Part shown: positions 1 to 9,600 of the stretch, piece after piece | Layout: each line of letters begins with the position of its first letter | Numbering within the stretch: position 1 is the stretch's first letter | From: CAZPXZ01 sp965221505 | Lineage (GTDB): Bacteria; Pseudomonadota; Alphaproteobacteria; Rhodobacterales; CAZPXZ01 | Direction: 5' to 3' | Assembly (NCBI GenBank): GCA_965221505.1 | Contig: CBDCSI010000001.1 | Location: 806,001-870,000, forward strand | DNA length: 64,000 nucleotides | Made by a program: the position numbers and the translations under genes | Notes under the pieces: generated by a model | The model's input: only the letters and a program-made list of their open reading frames with translations | The model's database searches: none | What the model was told of the DNA's origin: nothing

Positions 1-911
1 GCCGGAACGTAACCGTAAGGCGGCGTGATCGTTTCGCCTGACGGTCTCGCCTGTGCCGCGGATCGGACCGCAGGGCAGGAGGACGACGCAAAAATCTCCG
101 TCCGGGACTTGTGCCCGCCACGTCGGAACGGGCGTTTCGGCGCGCCCTTCCCGCAGAGACGCAATCGGCCGTCGAAACCGAAGCGCCGCATGAGGCCCAG
201 GTTAGGGAGTTTTCCGAAGCGCCGTCTGACGCGTCCCTCGCGCGAAGCTCTCCAAGCCGGGTACGCCGCCGTGAATGGGACGATCCGGGCCCAACAGGTG
301 CCTCGAGTCTGCCCCGGACCTGGATCTGATGGCGGCGGGCGCGGTTTGCGGACACCGAGGGGGTACCTGTCCCACGCTCGACCTCGCCCCTGCGCCATCG
401 CGGCAGCGGACGGTGTTGGCGGTTGTGAGAAAGCGCGGGAATTTGGCGACAGGGCGCGGTTTGTCGCGTCGGCGGGTGTCGGTTCTCATTGGGCGGCACC
501 GGGCGGCTGTGCCGGTCTCTTCCCCATTGCCTGTCCTATTGGGGTTTCGTAGCGGCGCGACGTCGCGGGGGTTGTTCCTGGCGCGTGGCGAGGTGCGCTG
601 GCGGTCGTTCCCGGCGCTGGCGGGCGAGGGCTCCCGGCGGCGGAGCGGACGGGCCTTTGCTGGGGTCGCTGCGCGTGTGCGGGGGTGTGTCGGTGTCGCG
701 AGGGTGCGCGGGACGGTGTCGGGTATCGGCTCTGGCGTTGCGGTTCGGAAGGGTTCAGAATCGGGCCGGAAGAGAGCGATGCGGCGTCGGCGATCGGTGA
801 AAAGGTCGGTTCCGACGCCGCACCTGGCGAGCCGGTCTCGGGGACACGGCTGCTGCAGCAGTATGGGGCAGTATCGCCGCCGGGTCCAGCCCGCTCTCGC
901 GGGTCGGTGTC
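1..911. other. Leading region with no supportable gene
   Basis: This GC-rich stretch has several open frames on both strands, but none gives a protein with recognisable motifs, a plausible composition or a good ribosome binding site. I see no sequence matching the 3' end of the giant genes, so the window does not open inside another copy of that family at the same spacing. The only local structure I can point to is an 11-bp inverted repeat at 780-822 and a 12-bp palindrome at 556-567. It may be decayed or non-coding DNA. Confidence 0.5.
780..822. repeat. 11-bp perfect inverted repeat (possible hairpin)
   Basis: The arm TGCGGCGTCGG (780-790) is the exact reverse complement of CCGACGCCGCA (812-822), with a 21-nt loop. 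No T-tract follows, so it is not a standard intrinsic terminator. It lies about 90 bp upstream of the Cys-rich gene and could be a regulatory hairpin or a chance structure in GC-rich DNA. Confidence 0.35.
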
Positions 912-1244
912 ATGTCGCAGGTGGGTCGGCGGTATTTGTGCAAGCGGTGCCGGCAGGCAGTGGTGATTTGCAGCGAGTGTGATTGGGGTCATCAATATTG
1001 TACGAAGGACTGCAGCCCAGCGGGGCGTCGCGAGCGTCACCGCGAGGCGAACCGGCGGTACGGGCAGTCGGAGAAGGGTCGGCGTACGAACCGTGAGCGT
1101 CAACGGCGCCATCGTGCGCGCCAGGCGCGTTTGCGCAGCGAGCGGGACGCGACCGCGGCGCGAGATCGCCCGGTCTGGCGCAAGACGGAGGGCGCCGAGA
1201 GACGGTGCGATGGGGGGCGAACGGAACAGTACGGCCGATTGTGA
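912..1244 (+). CDS. Small Cys-rich zinc-knuckle-like protein
   Basis: This is a 110-residue protein. The N-terminal third has six cysteines spaced C-x2-C-x6-C-x2-C-x6-C-x3-C (about residues 10-34), a typical metal-binding arrangement. A very Arg-rich stretch follows (about residues 35-75) with repeated RRE, NRR, RQRR and RAR patterns, which suggests nucleic-acid binding. From memory it resembles a family of short hypothetical proteins with a CxxC...CxxC head and an Arg-rich tail found in proteobacterial accessory DNA, but I cannot confirm this by search. I chose ATG 912 because the motif begins a few residues later, as in those proteins. The frame is open further upstream, and no strong Shine-Dalgarno is visible. 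The C-terminal 35 residues look unstructured and may be read-through of a decayed end. No transposase is seen beside it. Confidence 0.6.
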   Translation: MSQVGRRYLCKRCRQAVVICSECDWGHQYCTKDCSPAGRRERHREANRRYGQSEKGRRTNRERQRRHRARQARLRSERDATAARDRPVWRKTEGAERRCDGGRTEQYGRL

Positions 1245-1498
1245 TCCGTCCGCCGAGCGCGATTCATCGCTCGAATTCTCCGAATCGACGAATAGGGGCA
1301 CCCTCGGATTGCAGAACGACAAGGAATCGCGGGTAGCGGTCCAAGTGCAGAACCACACAACTGCCTCCGAAACGTACATCCGATGTGTCGGCCATCGTAT
1401 GAGTACGAATGACGGTGAAGTCTCGTAACCCTTTGTCATGACGGGAATAAACCCGACACCGAGGGAGAGAAATCATCCATGACGCATGCGCCGCGTGT
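1245..1498. other. Intergenic region upstream of giant gene 1
   Basis: No gene is supported here. The stretch at 1450-1478 resembles one at 50701-50729 upstream of giant gene 2: both contain AACCCG, then CCG, GGGAGAGA and AATC. The distance to the following promoter-like element differs (about 20 bp here, about 120 bp there). An 8-bp palindrome GTCATGAC lies at 1435-1442. Confidence 0.35.
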
Positions 1499-1526
1499 TT
1501 GACAAACCCCGCCGAATGAGTAGTAT
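1499..1526 (+). promoter_or_regulatory. Sigma-70-like promoter of giant gene 1
   Basis: A perfect -35 box TTGACA (1499-1504) is followed after 16 bp by TAGTAT (1521-1526), a 4/6 match to the -10 consensus. Transcription would start near 1533, leaving about 35 nt before the first ribosome binding site. The second giant gene has a matching TTGACA followed by similar bases and TAGTAA. Shared placement upstream of two paralogues supports function; the boxes themselves are only pattern matches. Confidence 0.55.
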
Positions 1527-1555
1527 TCGAGACAACGACCAAACGAAATAAAAAC

Positions 1556-1562
1556 GGAGGAA
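1556..1562 (+). promoter_or_regulatory. Strong Shine-Dalgarno before leader frame
   Basis: GGAGGAA lies 5 nt upstream of ATG 1568. It is the best ribosome binding site in the area, and the same arrangement (GGAGGAA, a few bases, GTA, start codon) occurs before giant gene 2. Here it points at a frame that does not continue into the giant protein. Confidence 0.6.
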
Positions 1563-1567
1563 CGGTA

Positions 1568-1636
1568 ATGCAAAACGACACTCGTCAGACATTCCTCGGC
1601 AAGCCGTTCTCTCGCGGGGGGAAGGACGCATGCTGA
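1568..1636 (+). CDS. 22-codon leader peptide overlapping giant gene start
   Basis: ATG 1568 has the strongest Shine-Dalgarno nearby and reads 22 codons to TGA at 1634-1636. The ATG of the giant gene (1630) sits inside its last codons, so translation of the two could be coupled by reinitiation. In giant gene 2 the equivalent start (GTG 50914) reads in frame through the signal peptide. So this leader may instead be the original N-terminus, thrown out of frame by an indel between 1568 and 1630. The peptide has no recognisable similarity. Its status as a true gene is uncertain. Confidence 0.35.
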   Translation: MQNDTRQTFLGKPFSRGGKDAC

Positions 1637-1716
1637 CTCCCCGGCGCAAGGCCATACTGCCGGCCATTTTGCTATCTGCCCTGCTCTCCGCGTCTGCAGT
1701 CCTCCAGGCAACGGCG
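1630..1716 (+). other. Signal peptide of giant protein 1
   Basis: Residues 1-29 have a positive n-region (R5, R6, K7), a leucine/alanine-rich core and an A-x-A cleavage site (ATA, residues 27-29). No extended signal-peptide region of the kind seen in some large autotransporters is in frame. Confidence 0.8.
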
Positions 1717-4700
1717 GCGCCGCAGATCGAGCGTTGGACCCGGAGCGACCCCGACACCGATGACGCCGTCTACGACGTTGACCAGTTGACATGGCGCCTG
1801 GAATTCAATGAGGAAGTGTTCAACGTAAACGCCAACGACTTTTACTACCAGGGCCTGTCCTCCGCCGACATTTCCGTAGAGCGGGTCAACGGCGCGGCGT
1901 ACAGGGTGACAATCAGCGGCGGGAATATGAGCAGCCGCGACGGAACGGTCTGGTTGAGAGTGCGAAACGAACATAACATCACTAACGGAAACGGAGAGCG
2001 ATTGCCCAATGGCAAGCGATTCGGCACCGTCGTGAATGAGCAGTCCTATCACGTCCGAAACAAACCGTACGTCTTGAGAATAGAGAGGCACGATCCGACG
2101 TCTTATGATACCAATCGGGATTCTGTGGTCTGGAAGTACGTGTTCAGCGAACCGGTAAAGAATGTTGGCGTTGAGGATTTCTACGTGAACACGTCCGCTT
2201 CAGGCGTTACGGTTTCCGCGGTGACGCAGCAGGGCAGCGACCAGGACAAGTACCTGGTCACGGCGTCGGGAGGAGACTTGAACAGCCACGATGGGCAGAT
2301 CCGCATTTGGATGAGCCGGTCCCACAACGTCAAGGCCCGAGACGACAATGCTTCTCTTGTTACGCGAGCGCCTCAGATTCTCGACGAAACCTATTACAGG
2401 ATCGACAACACTCGGCCAAAGCGCCGTTGGCTTGATAGGCATTCTCCCACTGAAAAACGTATCAACGCAAAAGACGTTACGTTCAAGGTGAAATTTGACG
2501 AAGCCGTGACGGTCTACAAGGACCACTTCATGCTCTGGAAGGGTAACATGAGGGAGGGAACTGGTTTTCGCTACCGCGCTTCGTCCGTTTCGATGTACGA
2601 GGAAAATCCAAAGGAATGGTTGATTTCGTTCAATGACCTCGGGGAGCAGGAATCGTCCGTGGCGCTTCAGGCTGTAGGGAGTCGAACTAGAGATTTGGCG
2701 GGAAACCGCGTGATCGGAACGTGGCGCATTCCTACCCATAATCTCAATAGGGACTTTTTTGACAAGTATTATATCTTGGACTCGAGACCGCCGCGTTTGT
2801 CCTTTAGCGGCCTATCGCAGTTTTCGACGTCCCGGTTGACTCCCTTCGAGCTGAACTGGAGCGAGGGCGTAATTGGATTTACCGAAGACGATATCGTTCT
2901 TTCCGGTCCAGCTGCGTCATCGGCAAGTTTTGTGCTTGTCGGCGACGAGGCCAGTCGGAGAAACAACGTGTATTTGACCGCTACCCAAGAGGGAAGCCTG
3001 ACAGTTACGGTGCCGATCGGCGCTGTTTCGGACGATCACGGGAATTACAACGATGAAGGCGTTTCAAGGACGGTAGTGCTGGATTGGACGGCACCAGGGG
3101 TAAGTTCGATAGTGCGGCAGAGTCCGACAGTCTCACCGACCCACTCGGACACGTTGAGATGGCGGGTGAGGTTTTCCGAAACGGTGAAGGGAATCGGCGC
3201 GGACGATTTTGACTTGATCGGAACGACGGCAACAGTGTCGGTAGAGGGGAGCGGGAGATCGGGCCGGGAATATGACGTGACGGCGCGGGGCGGCGATCTC
3301 GCCGGGCTGAACGGTTCGGTAACCCTTTTGTTCGCTGCGGGACACAGTGTTACGGATGCCGCTGGCAACGCGCTTGTGAACACTGCGCCGACCGGTACGA
3401 ACGAACCTACGTACGTTGTGGACAACACCGCACTGAGAGTGAATTCGATCGCCCGGCAGGATCCGACTTCATCGCAGACCCAGGCGGATAGCCTGAAGTG
3501 GAGGGTCACGTTTTCGAAAGAGGCGTTGCATGTGGATCGAACCGATTTCAACGTTAGCGGAACGACCGCGGGCCTGACCGTTGAAGCGAGTGGGGACTCG
3601 GGTCGCGAGTATGACGTAACGGCTTCTGGCGGTGACCTGGCGGAGGTGAACGGAGGTGTAACGCTGCGGTTTGCGAATGGACAGAATATCGGGGACACCG
3701 TCGGTAATTCGCTGATCGACACTACGCCGGGCGGCGCGAACGAGAGCACGTACGTGCTGGACAACCTCGCACCGAGCGTGGCGTCGATCCTCCGCAGCGC
3801 GCCGACCGTTTCGCCGACGAGTGAGGATTACCTGTCTTGGCGGGTGACGTTTTCGGAGGACGTTCCGGAAGTCGAGACGTCGGACTTCGTTGTGCGCGGG
3901 ACGACAGCGAGCCTGGCAGTGGCTGCGAAACCGGGTTCCGACCGCGAGTACGACGTGACGCTGTCGGGCGGTGACTTGGCCGACCTGGACGGGACGGTGA
4001 CGCTGGAAGTGGCTCCGGGGCAGAGCGTCAGGGACAGGGTGGGCAATGCGTTGACGGTCACGGCGCCGAGCGGAGCGAACGACAACACGTACGTCTTGGA
4101 CAACACGGCGCCGGGCGTTGCCTCGGTGGTGCGGCAGACGCCAAAGGAGTCAACGACCAATTCTGACAGCTTGACCTGGCGGGTGAAGTTTTCGGAAGGC
4201 GTACGAACAGTCGATGCGACCGACTTTTCCTTGAGCGGAACGACTGCGAACCTGTCAGTGGCCGCGATCCCGGGGGCTGTCGGCGAGTACGACGTCACGG
4301 CTTCGGGCGGAGATCTCGTCGGACTGAGCGGAACCGTCGGCCTGGAACTCGCGTCTGGACACGACATTCAGGACGCCGTTGGCAATGCCCTGATGAGGAC
4401 GAGTCCGTCGGGCGTCAACGAGAACTACTACGCTGTGGACAATATCGCTCCGAGCGTGTCCTTGAGCGGGGTGCCGAGTCAGACAACCAATGCCTTCATG
4501 GCGACGATGACGTTTTCCGAACCGGTACCCGCAATTGCGGAGAGTGACATTACGGTCGTGGGCGGGACGGTATCGGCCTTTACCCGCAGTCCGACCGACG
4601 GAAGGGTGTATACGGCGGTAGTCAAGCCGTATGCGAACTACGCGGTCGCCATCCTGGCGGGGGCGGTGAGCGATGCGGCGGGAAACCCCGGTTCGGTCGG

Positions 4701-6618
4701 AATTGCATCGGGGACCTATGCGAGCGATACCTCTGCGCCGACCCTGACTTCCGTCACCCGCTTGGATCCGTCTTTTTCACCCACCGGAGACGATCGTTTG
4801 ACGTGGCGGGTGTCGTTCTCGGAGGGTGTGAGAGCGGTCGATGCGGCGGACTTCTTCGTGAACGGAACCACGGCGAGTCTGTCGGTAGCGCCGAACTGGG
4901 TATCGACCAGCGAGTACGACGTGACTGCGTCGGGCGGCGACTTGGCCGGGTTGGACGGGACGGTGTCGCTAACGCTTGCGACCGGTCAGGACATCGACGA
5001 CGCGGCAGGCAACGCACTGGCGAGCAGGAGACCGACCGGAACAAACCACAACACGTTTATCGTGGACAACACCGCACCGACAGTGTCCTCGATCGTTCGC
5101 CGCGACCCGTCGATATCACCGACCAACTCGGACATTCTGACCTGGCGGGTGAGGTTTTCCGAAGGCGTGCGGGAGGTTGACGCGTCCGACTTCAGCCTCG
5201 ACGGTTCGATGGCGCAGATGTCCGTTTCGGTGACCGGCATCTCAAACAGCGAGTACGACGTGACGGCATCCACGGACGATCCGGCGGGATTCGGCGCGAG
5301 TGTGACGCTGAACCTTGCGCCAGGCCACAACATCGTGGATCTCGCCGGCCACGCGCTGTCGAAAACGATTCCGAGCGGCGCCAACGAAAACGTGTTCGCA
5401 TGGGACGACATCGCGCCGACGGTGGTGTCGGTCGTTCGTCAGAATCCAGCCGCATCGACGACCTACGCGGACAGCCTGACCTGGCGGGTGACCTTCTCCG
5501 AAGCGGTACGCGAGGTCGATACGACCGATTTCAGTCTGGAGGGAACGACGGCGAACCTGGTGGTCGCCGAGAGTGGAACTTCGACGCGCGAGTATGACGT
5601 TATCGCGCTGGAGGGCGATCTGCCCGGACTGAACGGGCCTGTGACGCTTTCGCTCGAGGCCACAGCGCAAATCGAGGATCTAGCCGGCAATCCGCTCACG
5701 AATACGACGCCGAGCGGCGCAAACGACACTGCCTATCTCCTGGACAACGTTGCGCCGTCCGTGACCTCGATCGTCCGGGCATTTCCGACCGCATCTCCGA
5801 CGCGTTCGGACAGCCTGACGTGGAAGGTGACGTTCTCCGAAGCTGTTCGCGATCTGGATCCGTCCGACTTTACTGTGAGCGGCATCCCGACGGGCGGGTT
5901 CGTGCTTTGGCTGAAACGGGTTTCGGCCAGCGAATACGACGCGACCGTATGGGGCGGCGACCTGCCCGGATTGTCCGGTGAGGTGACGCTGGCGTTCAAG
6001 ACGTCCGGCATCGTCGAAGATCTTGCCGGCAACGCATTGATCGACGGGACACCGAAAGGCGCCGACGAGGGCACTTTCGTTCTGGACAACGCCGCACCTC
6101 GGGTATCTTCGATTGTGCGCCATACGCCTTTCTCGACCGTCACCAAGGCAGACAGCGTCGTTTGGCGTGTGACGTTTGACGAGTCGGTCAGCGGAGTGGA
6201 TGCGCCCGACTTCGTCGTAAACGGGACTACGGCGAGCCTTTCGGTTGCGGCGAACGGGAGTTCGACCCGAGAGTACGACGTCACGGCTTCGGGCGGCGAC
6301 CTGGCCGGGCTGGACGGGACCGTAACGCTGGCGTTTGCAGCGACTCAGAACGTAGAGGACCTGGTCGGCAACGCACTGTCGGACACGACGCCGGTCGGCA
6401 CGAACGACAGCTTCTACGTGGTGGACAATTCCGCGCCGAGGGTGGCCTCGATCCTTCGAGAGACTCCTGCCGTGTCGCCGACCAACTCGGACCGGGTGAC
6501 GTGGCGGGTGACGTTCTCCGAAAGGGGTGGGCGATGTCGGCGCGGCGGATTTCGTCGTGGGCGGGACGACGGCGAGCCTGTCGGTCGCGGTCAGAGGGAG
6601 TTTGACCGACGAATATGA
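1630..6618 (+). CDS. Giant Ig-like repeat surface protein 1, N-terminal part (frameshifted)
   Basis: The frame gives 1,662 codons; the last 31 are out of register and end at TGA 6616-6618. Residues 1-29 are a Sec signal peptide: basic n-region (PRRK), hydrophobic core, cleavage after ATA. Mature protein begins at APQIERW. Three divergent Ig-like modules (1717-2787) and a B-like module (2788-3090) follow, then regular A modules and one B module (4447-4734). Each A module carries the core W-R-V-x-F-S-E, then DF near residue 40, EYDVTASGGDL, and D-x-AGN near its end, closing with a DN-x-AP linker. At 6521-6523 an extra A shifts the frame; reading resumes in the frame of the 6527-49777 gene, which is clearly the rest of the same protein. 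ATG 1630 is chosen because it starts the signal peptide and is the only ATG, GTG or TTG in frame after the stop at 1549. Its binding site (GAAGGA, 3 nt away) is close but usable. If the shift is real, this product would be exported without a membrane anchor. Confidence 0.85.
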   Translation: MLTPRRKAILPAILLSALLSASAVLQATAAPQIERWTRSDPDTDDAVYDVDQLTWRLEFNEEVFNVNANDFYYQGLSSADISVERVNGAAYRVTISGGNMSSRDGTVWLRVRNEHNITNGNGERLPNGKRFGTVVNEQSYHVRNKPYVLRIERHDPTSYDTNRDSVVWKYVFSEPVKNVGVEDFYVNTSASGVTVSAVTQQGSDQDKYLVTASGGDLNSHDGQIRIWMSRSHNVKARDDNASLVTRAPQILDETYYRIDNTRPKRRWLDRHSPTEKRINAKDVTFKVKFDEAVTVYKDHFMLWKGNMREGTGFRYRASSVSMYEENPKEWLISFNDLGEQESSVALQAVGSRTRDLAGNRVIGTWRIPTHNLNRDFFDKYYILDSRPPRLSFSGLSQFSTSRLTPFELNWSEGVIGFTEDDIVLSGPAASSASFVLVGDEASRRNNVYLTATQEGSLTVTVPIGAVSDDHGNYNDEGVSRTVVLDWTAPGVSSIVRQSPTVSPTHSDTLRWRVRFSETVKGIGADDFDLIGTTATVSVEGSGRSGREYDVTARGGDLAGLNGSVTLLFAAGHSVTDAAGNALVNTAPTGTNEPTYVVDNTALRVNSIARQDPTSSQTQADSLKWRVTFSKEALHVDRTDFNVSGTTAGLTVEASGDSGREYDVTASGGDLAEVNGGVTLRFANGQNIGDTVGNSLIDTTPGGANESTYVLDNLAPSVASILRSAPTVSPTSEDYLSWRVTFSEDVPEVETSDFVVRGTTASLAVAAKPGSDREYDVTLSGGDLADLDGTVTLEVAPGQSVRDRVGNALTVTAPSGANDNTYVLDNTAPGVASVVRQTPKESTTNSDSLTWRVKFSEGVRTVDATDFSLSGTTANLSVAAIPGAVGEYDVTASGGDLVGLSGTVGLELASGHDIQDAVGNALMRTSPSGVNENYYAVDNIAPSVSLSGVPSQTTNAFMATMTFSEPVPAIAESDITVVGGTVSAFTRSPTDGRVYTAVVKPYANYAVAILAGAVSDAAGNPGSVGIASGTYASDTSAPTLTSVTRLDPSFSPTGDDRLTWRVSFSEGVRAVDAADFFVNGTTASLSVAPNWVSTSEYDVTASGGDLAGLDGTVSLTLATGQDIDDAAGNALASRRPTGTNHNTFIVDNTAPTVSSIVRRDPSISPTNSDILTWRVRFSEGVREVDASDFSLDGSMAQMSVSVTGISNSEYDVTASTDDPAGFGASVTLNLAPGHNIVDLAGHALSKTIPSGANENVFAWDDIAPTVVSVVRQNPAASTTYADSLTWRVTFSEAVREVDTTDFSLEGTTANLVVAESGTSTREYDVIALEGDLPGLNGPVTLSLEATAQIEDLAGNPLTNTTPSGANDTAYLLDNVAPSVTSIVRAFPTASPTRSDSLTWKVTFSEAVRDLDPSDFTVSGIPTGGFVLWLKRVSASEYDATVWGGDLPGLSGEVTLAFKTSGIVEDLAGNALIDGTPKGADEGTFVLDNAAPRVSSIVRHTPFSTVTKADSVVWRVTFDESVSGVDAPDFVVNGTTASLSVAANGSSTREYDVTASGGDLAGLDGTVTLAFAATQNVEDLVGNALSDTTPVGTNDSFYVVDNSAPRVASILRETPAVSPTNSDRVTWRVTFSERGGRCRRGGFRRGRDDGEPVGRGQREFDRRI
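1717..3090 (+). repeat. Divergent N-terminal Ig-like modules (gene 1)
   Basis: Module boundaries fall at 1717, 2065, 2413 and 2788, giving modules of 116, 116, 125 and 101 residues. The first two keep the A-type skeleton (W/K-x-F-x-E-x-V, DF, SGG, closing N-x-x-P) but share little else with the array. The fourth is B-like. Gene 2 has the same four modules, with the third 3 residues longer. They form a conserved tip distinct from the homogenised stalk and are candidates for a ligand-binding or capping region. Confidence 0.75.
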
Positions 6619-9600
6619 CGTGACCGCATCGGGCGGCGATCTGGCCGGGCTGGACCGGGACGTTACCCTGTCGTTTGCGCCCGCTCAGGGGATCAAGGAT
6701 CTCGCCGGCAACGCACTGACGAACACGACGCCGAGCGGGGCCAGGGAAGACGCCTTCGTCATCGACAACACCGCGCCGAGAGTGTCGTCGATCGTGCGCC
6801 ATACGCCTTCCTCGTACACGACCAACGCGGACAGCGTGACGTGGCGGGTCACCTTTTCCGACGGGATCGGCGAAGTGGATGCGGACGACTTCGTCGTTAC
6901 CGGGACGACGGCGAGCCTGTCGGTTTCCGCCAACGGGAATTCGACCCGCGAATATGACGTGACGGCGTCGGGCGGCGACCTGGCCGGGCTGGACGGGGAC
7001 GTATCGCTATCGTTCGCGCCCGCTCAGGGCGTCAAGGATCTCGCGGGCAACGCGTTGACGAACACGACGCCGAGCGGCGCCAAGGAATACGCCTTCGTGA
7101 TGGACAACACCGCGCCGCGGGTTTCCCTGAGCGGAGTGCCGGCGGAAGCGGAAGGGCGTTTCTGGGTGACGATTAACTTCTCGGAATTCGTGACCGGCTT
7201 TACGCTTCATGGTATTGGGGTGATCGGCGGGGTGGTGGCGGAGTTCGGCCAGAGTCCGACCGATAGCAGGGTGTTCCTGGCGCAGATCGTTCCCTGGCGT
7301 ACTCACTACACGGTCGACGTCCTGGCGGGAGCGGCGACCGATATCGCGGGGAACGGGAATGCGCTGGAATCGGCTTCCGGACGACGTAGCCCCCGCGACG
7401 ACACCGCGCCGACCGTGACCGAAATCGTCCGCCAGGCCCCGTCGGGTTCGCCGACCAATGCGGACCGCGTGACGTGGCGGGTCAAGTTCGACGAAGGCGT
7501 GGCTGACGTGGACGCGACCGACTTCACGGTGGACGGAACGACCGCGAGTCTCGCGGTAGCGGCGAACTGGATTTCGAAGAGCGAATACGACGTGACGGCG
7601 TCCGGCGGCGACCTGGCCGGTCTGGACGGGACGGTGACGTTGGGCTTTGCCGACGGACAGGACATCGAGGACGCGGCCGGGAAATCGCTCTCGAACACGA
7701 CGCCGAGCGGTACCGACGACGACACGTTCGTCCTGGACAACGTCCCGCCGACCGTGACTTCGATCGTTCGATTGAACCCGTCTTCGTCGCCGACCGGCGC
7801 GGACAGCGTGACTTGGCGAGTGACGTTCTCCGAAGCGGTGACGGACGTGGACGCCTCCGATTTCGCCTTGAGCGGAAGTACGGCTAACCTGACCGTCGTA
7901 GGGAGCGGGAGCCTGGAAAACGCGTACGACGTCACGGCGTCCGGCGGCGACTGGGAAGAACTGAACGGAACGGTGACCCTGGCTTTTTCGACCGGACAGG
8001 TCGTCAGGGACATGGCCGGAAACGCGCTGACGAACACGACGCCGGGCGGAGCCGACGAGAATACCTGGCAGGTAGACAAGATCTCTCCCAGTCTGGCCTC
8101 CGTCGTGCGCCAGGCACCCAGAGAATCGCACACCGATGCAGACAGCCTGACCTGGCGGGTGACTTTCTCGGAAGGGGTGACCGGGGTAGAAGTCTCGGAC
8201 TTTGCCGTAAGCGGCACGACGGCGACCTTGGCGGTATCGGCGAACGGGAATTCGGCCAGCGAGTATGACGTGACGGCATCGGGCGGCGATCTCTCCGAGC
8301 TGAACGGTACGGTGACGCTTGCCCTTGCCGCTGGCCATGAGATCGAGGACGCGTTCGGCAACGCCTTGACGAGCGGGCAGGCGAACGAACCGCCGCAGGC
8401 CGGCGACAGCGCCTTCGTCGTGGACAACGTCGAGCCAGATGTCACGTCGATCGTTCGCTGGGCGCCGGCCGCTTCTCCGACCGATGCGGACGCGGTGACG
8501 TGGCGGGTGACGTTTTCGGAGGGCGTCCGGAACGTGGACGCGTCCGACTTCGCAGTGAGCGGAACGACGGCGACCTTGGCGGTGTCGGCGAACGGGAGTT
8601 CCGCCCGAGAGTACGACGTGACGGCATCGGGCGGGGATCTGGCCGTGTTGAACGGGACAGTAGTGCTGGCGATCGGGACCGCATCCGATATTGGAGACCT
8701 GGCTGGAAACGCATTGAGCGGAACGGCGCCGGGCGGGACGAACGAGAACGAATACGCGATCGACAACGCGGCGCCGACGGTGGCGTCGGTGGTGCGCCTG
8801 ACGCCGACTGCCTCTCCGGCCAATGCAGACAGCGTGACGTGGCGGGTCACTTTCTCGGAGGCCGTTCGGGACGTCGACGAGGACGACTTCACGTTGAGCG
8901 GCACGACGGCGAGCCTCGCGGTCGCCGCGAACGGGAGTTCAAGTCTGGGGTTTGACGTTACGGCCTCGGGCGGGGACCTGGCCGGGCTGAACGGAGAGGT
9001 GACGCTGGGATTCGCGACGGGATTCTCCATCCAGGACTTGTCCGGAAACGCCTTGACGAACACGAGGCCGAGCGGCGCCGACGAGCGCGAATACCTGATC
9101 GACAATTTCGCTCCGACCGTGACATCCATCGCGCGCGGGGATCCTTCCGCTTCTCCGACCGGCGCGGACACGGTGACCTGGCGGGTATCGTTCTCGGAGG
9201 CTGTCAGAGACGTGGATGGGACGGACTTCACGGTGAGCGGAACTACGGCGAGCCTGTCGGTTGTCGCGAGAGGGAGTTTGGGGCTGGAGTACGACGTGTC
9301 GGCCTCGGGCGGCGACCTGGCCGGGTTGGACAGGTCTGTCACGTTGACGTTTGCGGCGAGTCAGAACGTCGCGGATCTGGCCGGCAACGCGTTGACGAAC
9401 ACGACGCCGAGCGTCATCAACAACAATGTCTACGTGATGGACAACGTTGCACCCAGCGTGTCCTTTAGCGGGGTGCCCACGCATACGACAAGCGGGTTCA
9501 CCGCGACAATGACGTTCTCTGAGCCGGTCGTCGGGTTTGCGCTCAGCGACATCGAGGTCACGGGGGCCACGGTGTATCTGCTTCCTCAGAGTCCGGCCGA

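Noticed and set aside
556..567. 12-bp palindrome CGCGACGTCGCG
   Set aside because: Short self-complementary words are common in GC-rich DNA, and no gene or second copy is associated with it.
486..1439. 317-codon minus-strand frame covering the Cys-rich gene
   Set aside because: The composition is Pro/Ser/Arg-rich without domains, and it overlaps the better supported plus-strand Cys-rich gene.
6616..6618. TGA as the true end of a complete 1,662-residue protein
   Set aside because: The last 31 residues break the module pattern mid-repeat, while the +1 frame continues the same module exactly. Gene 2 is unbroken at this site.
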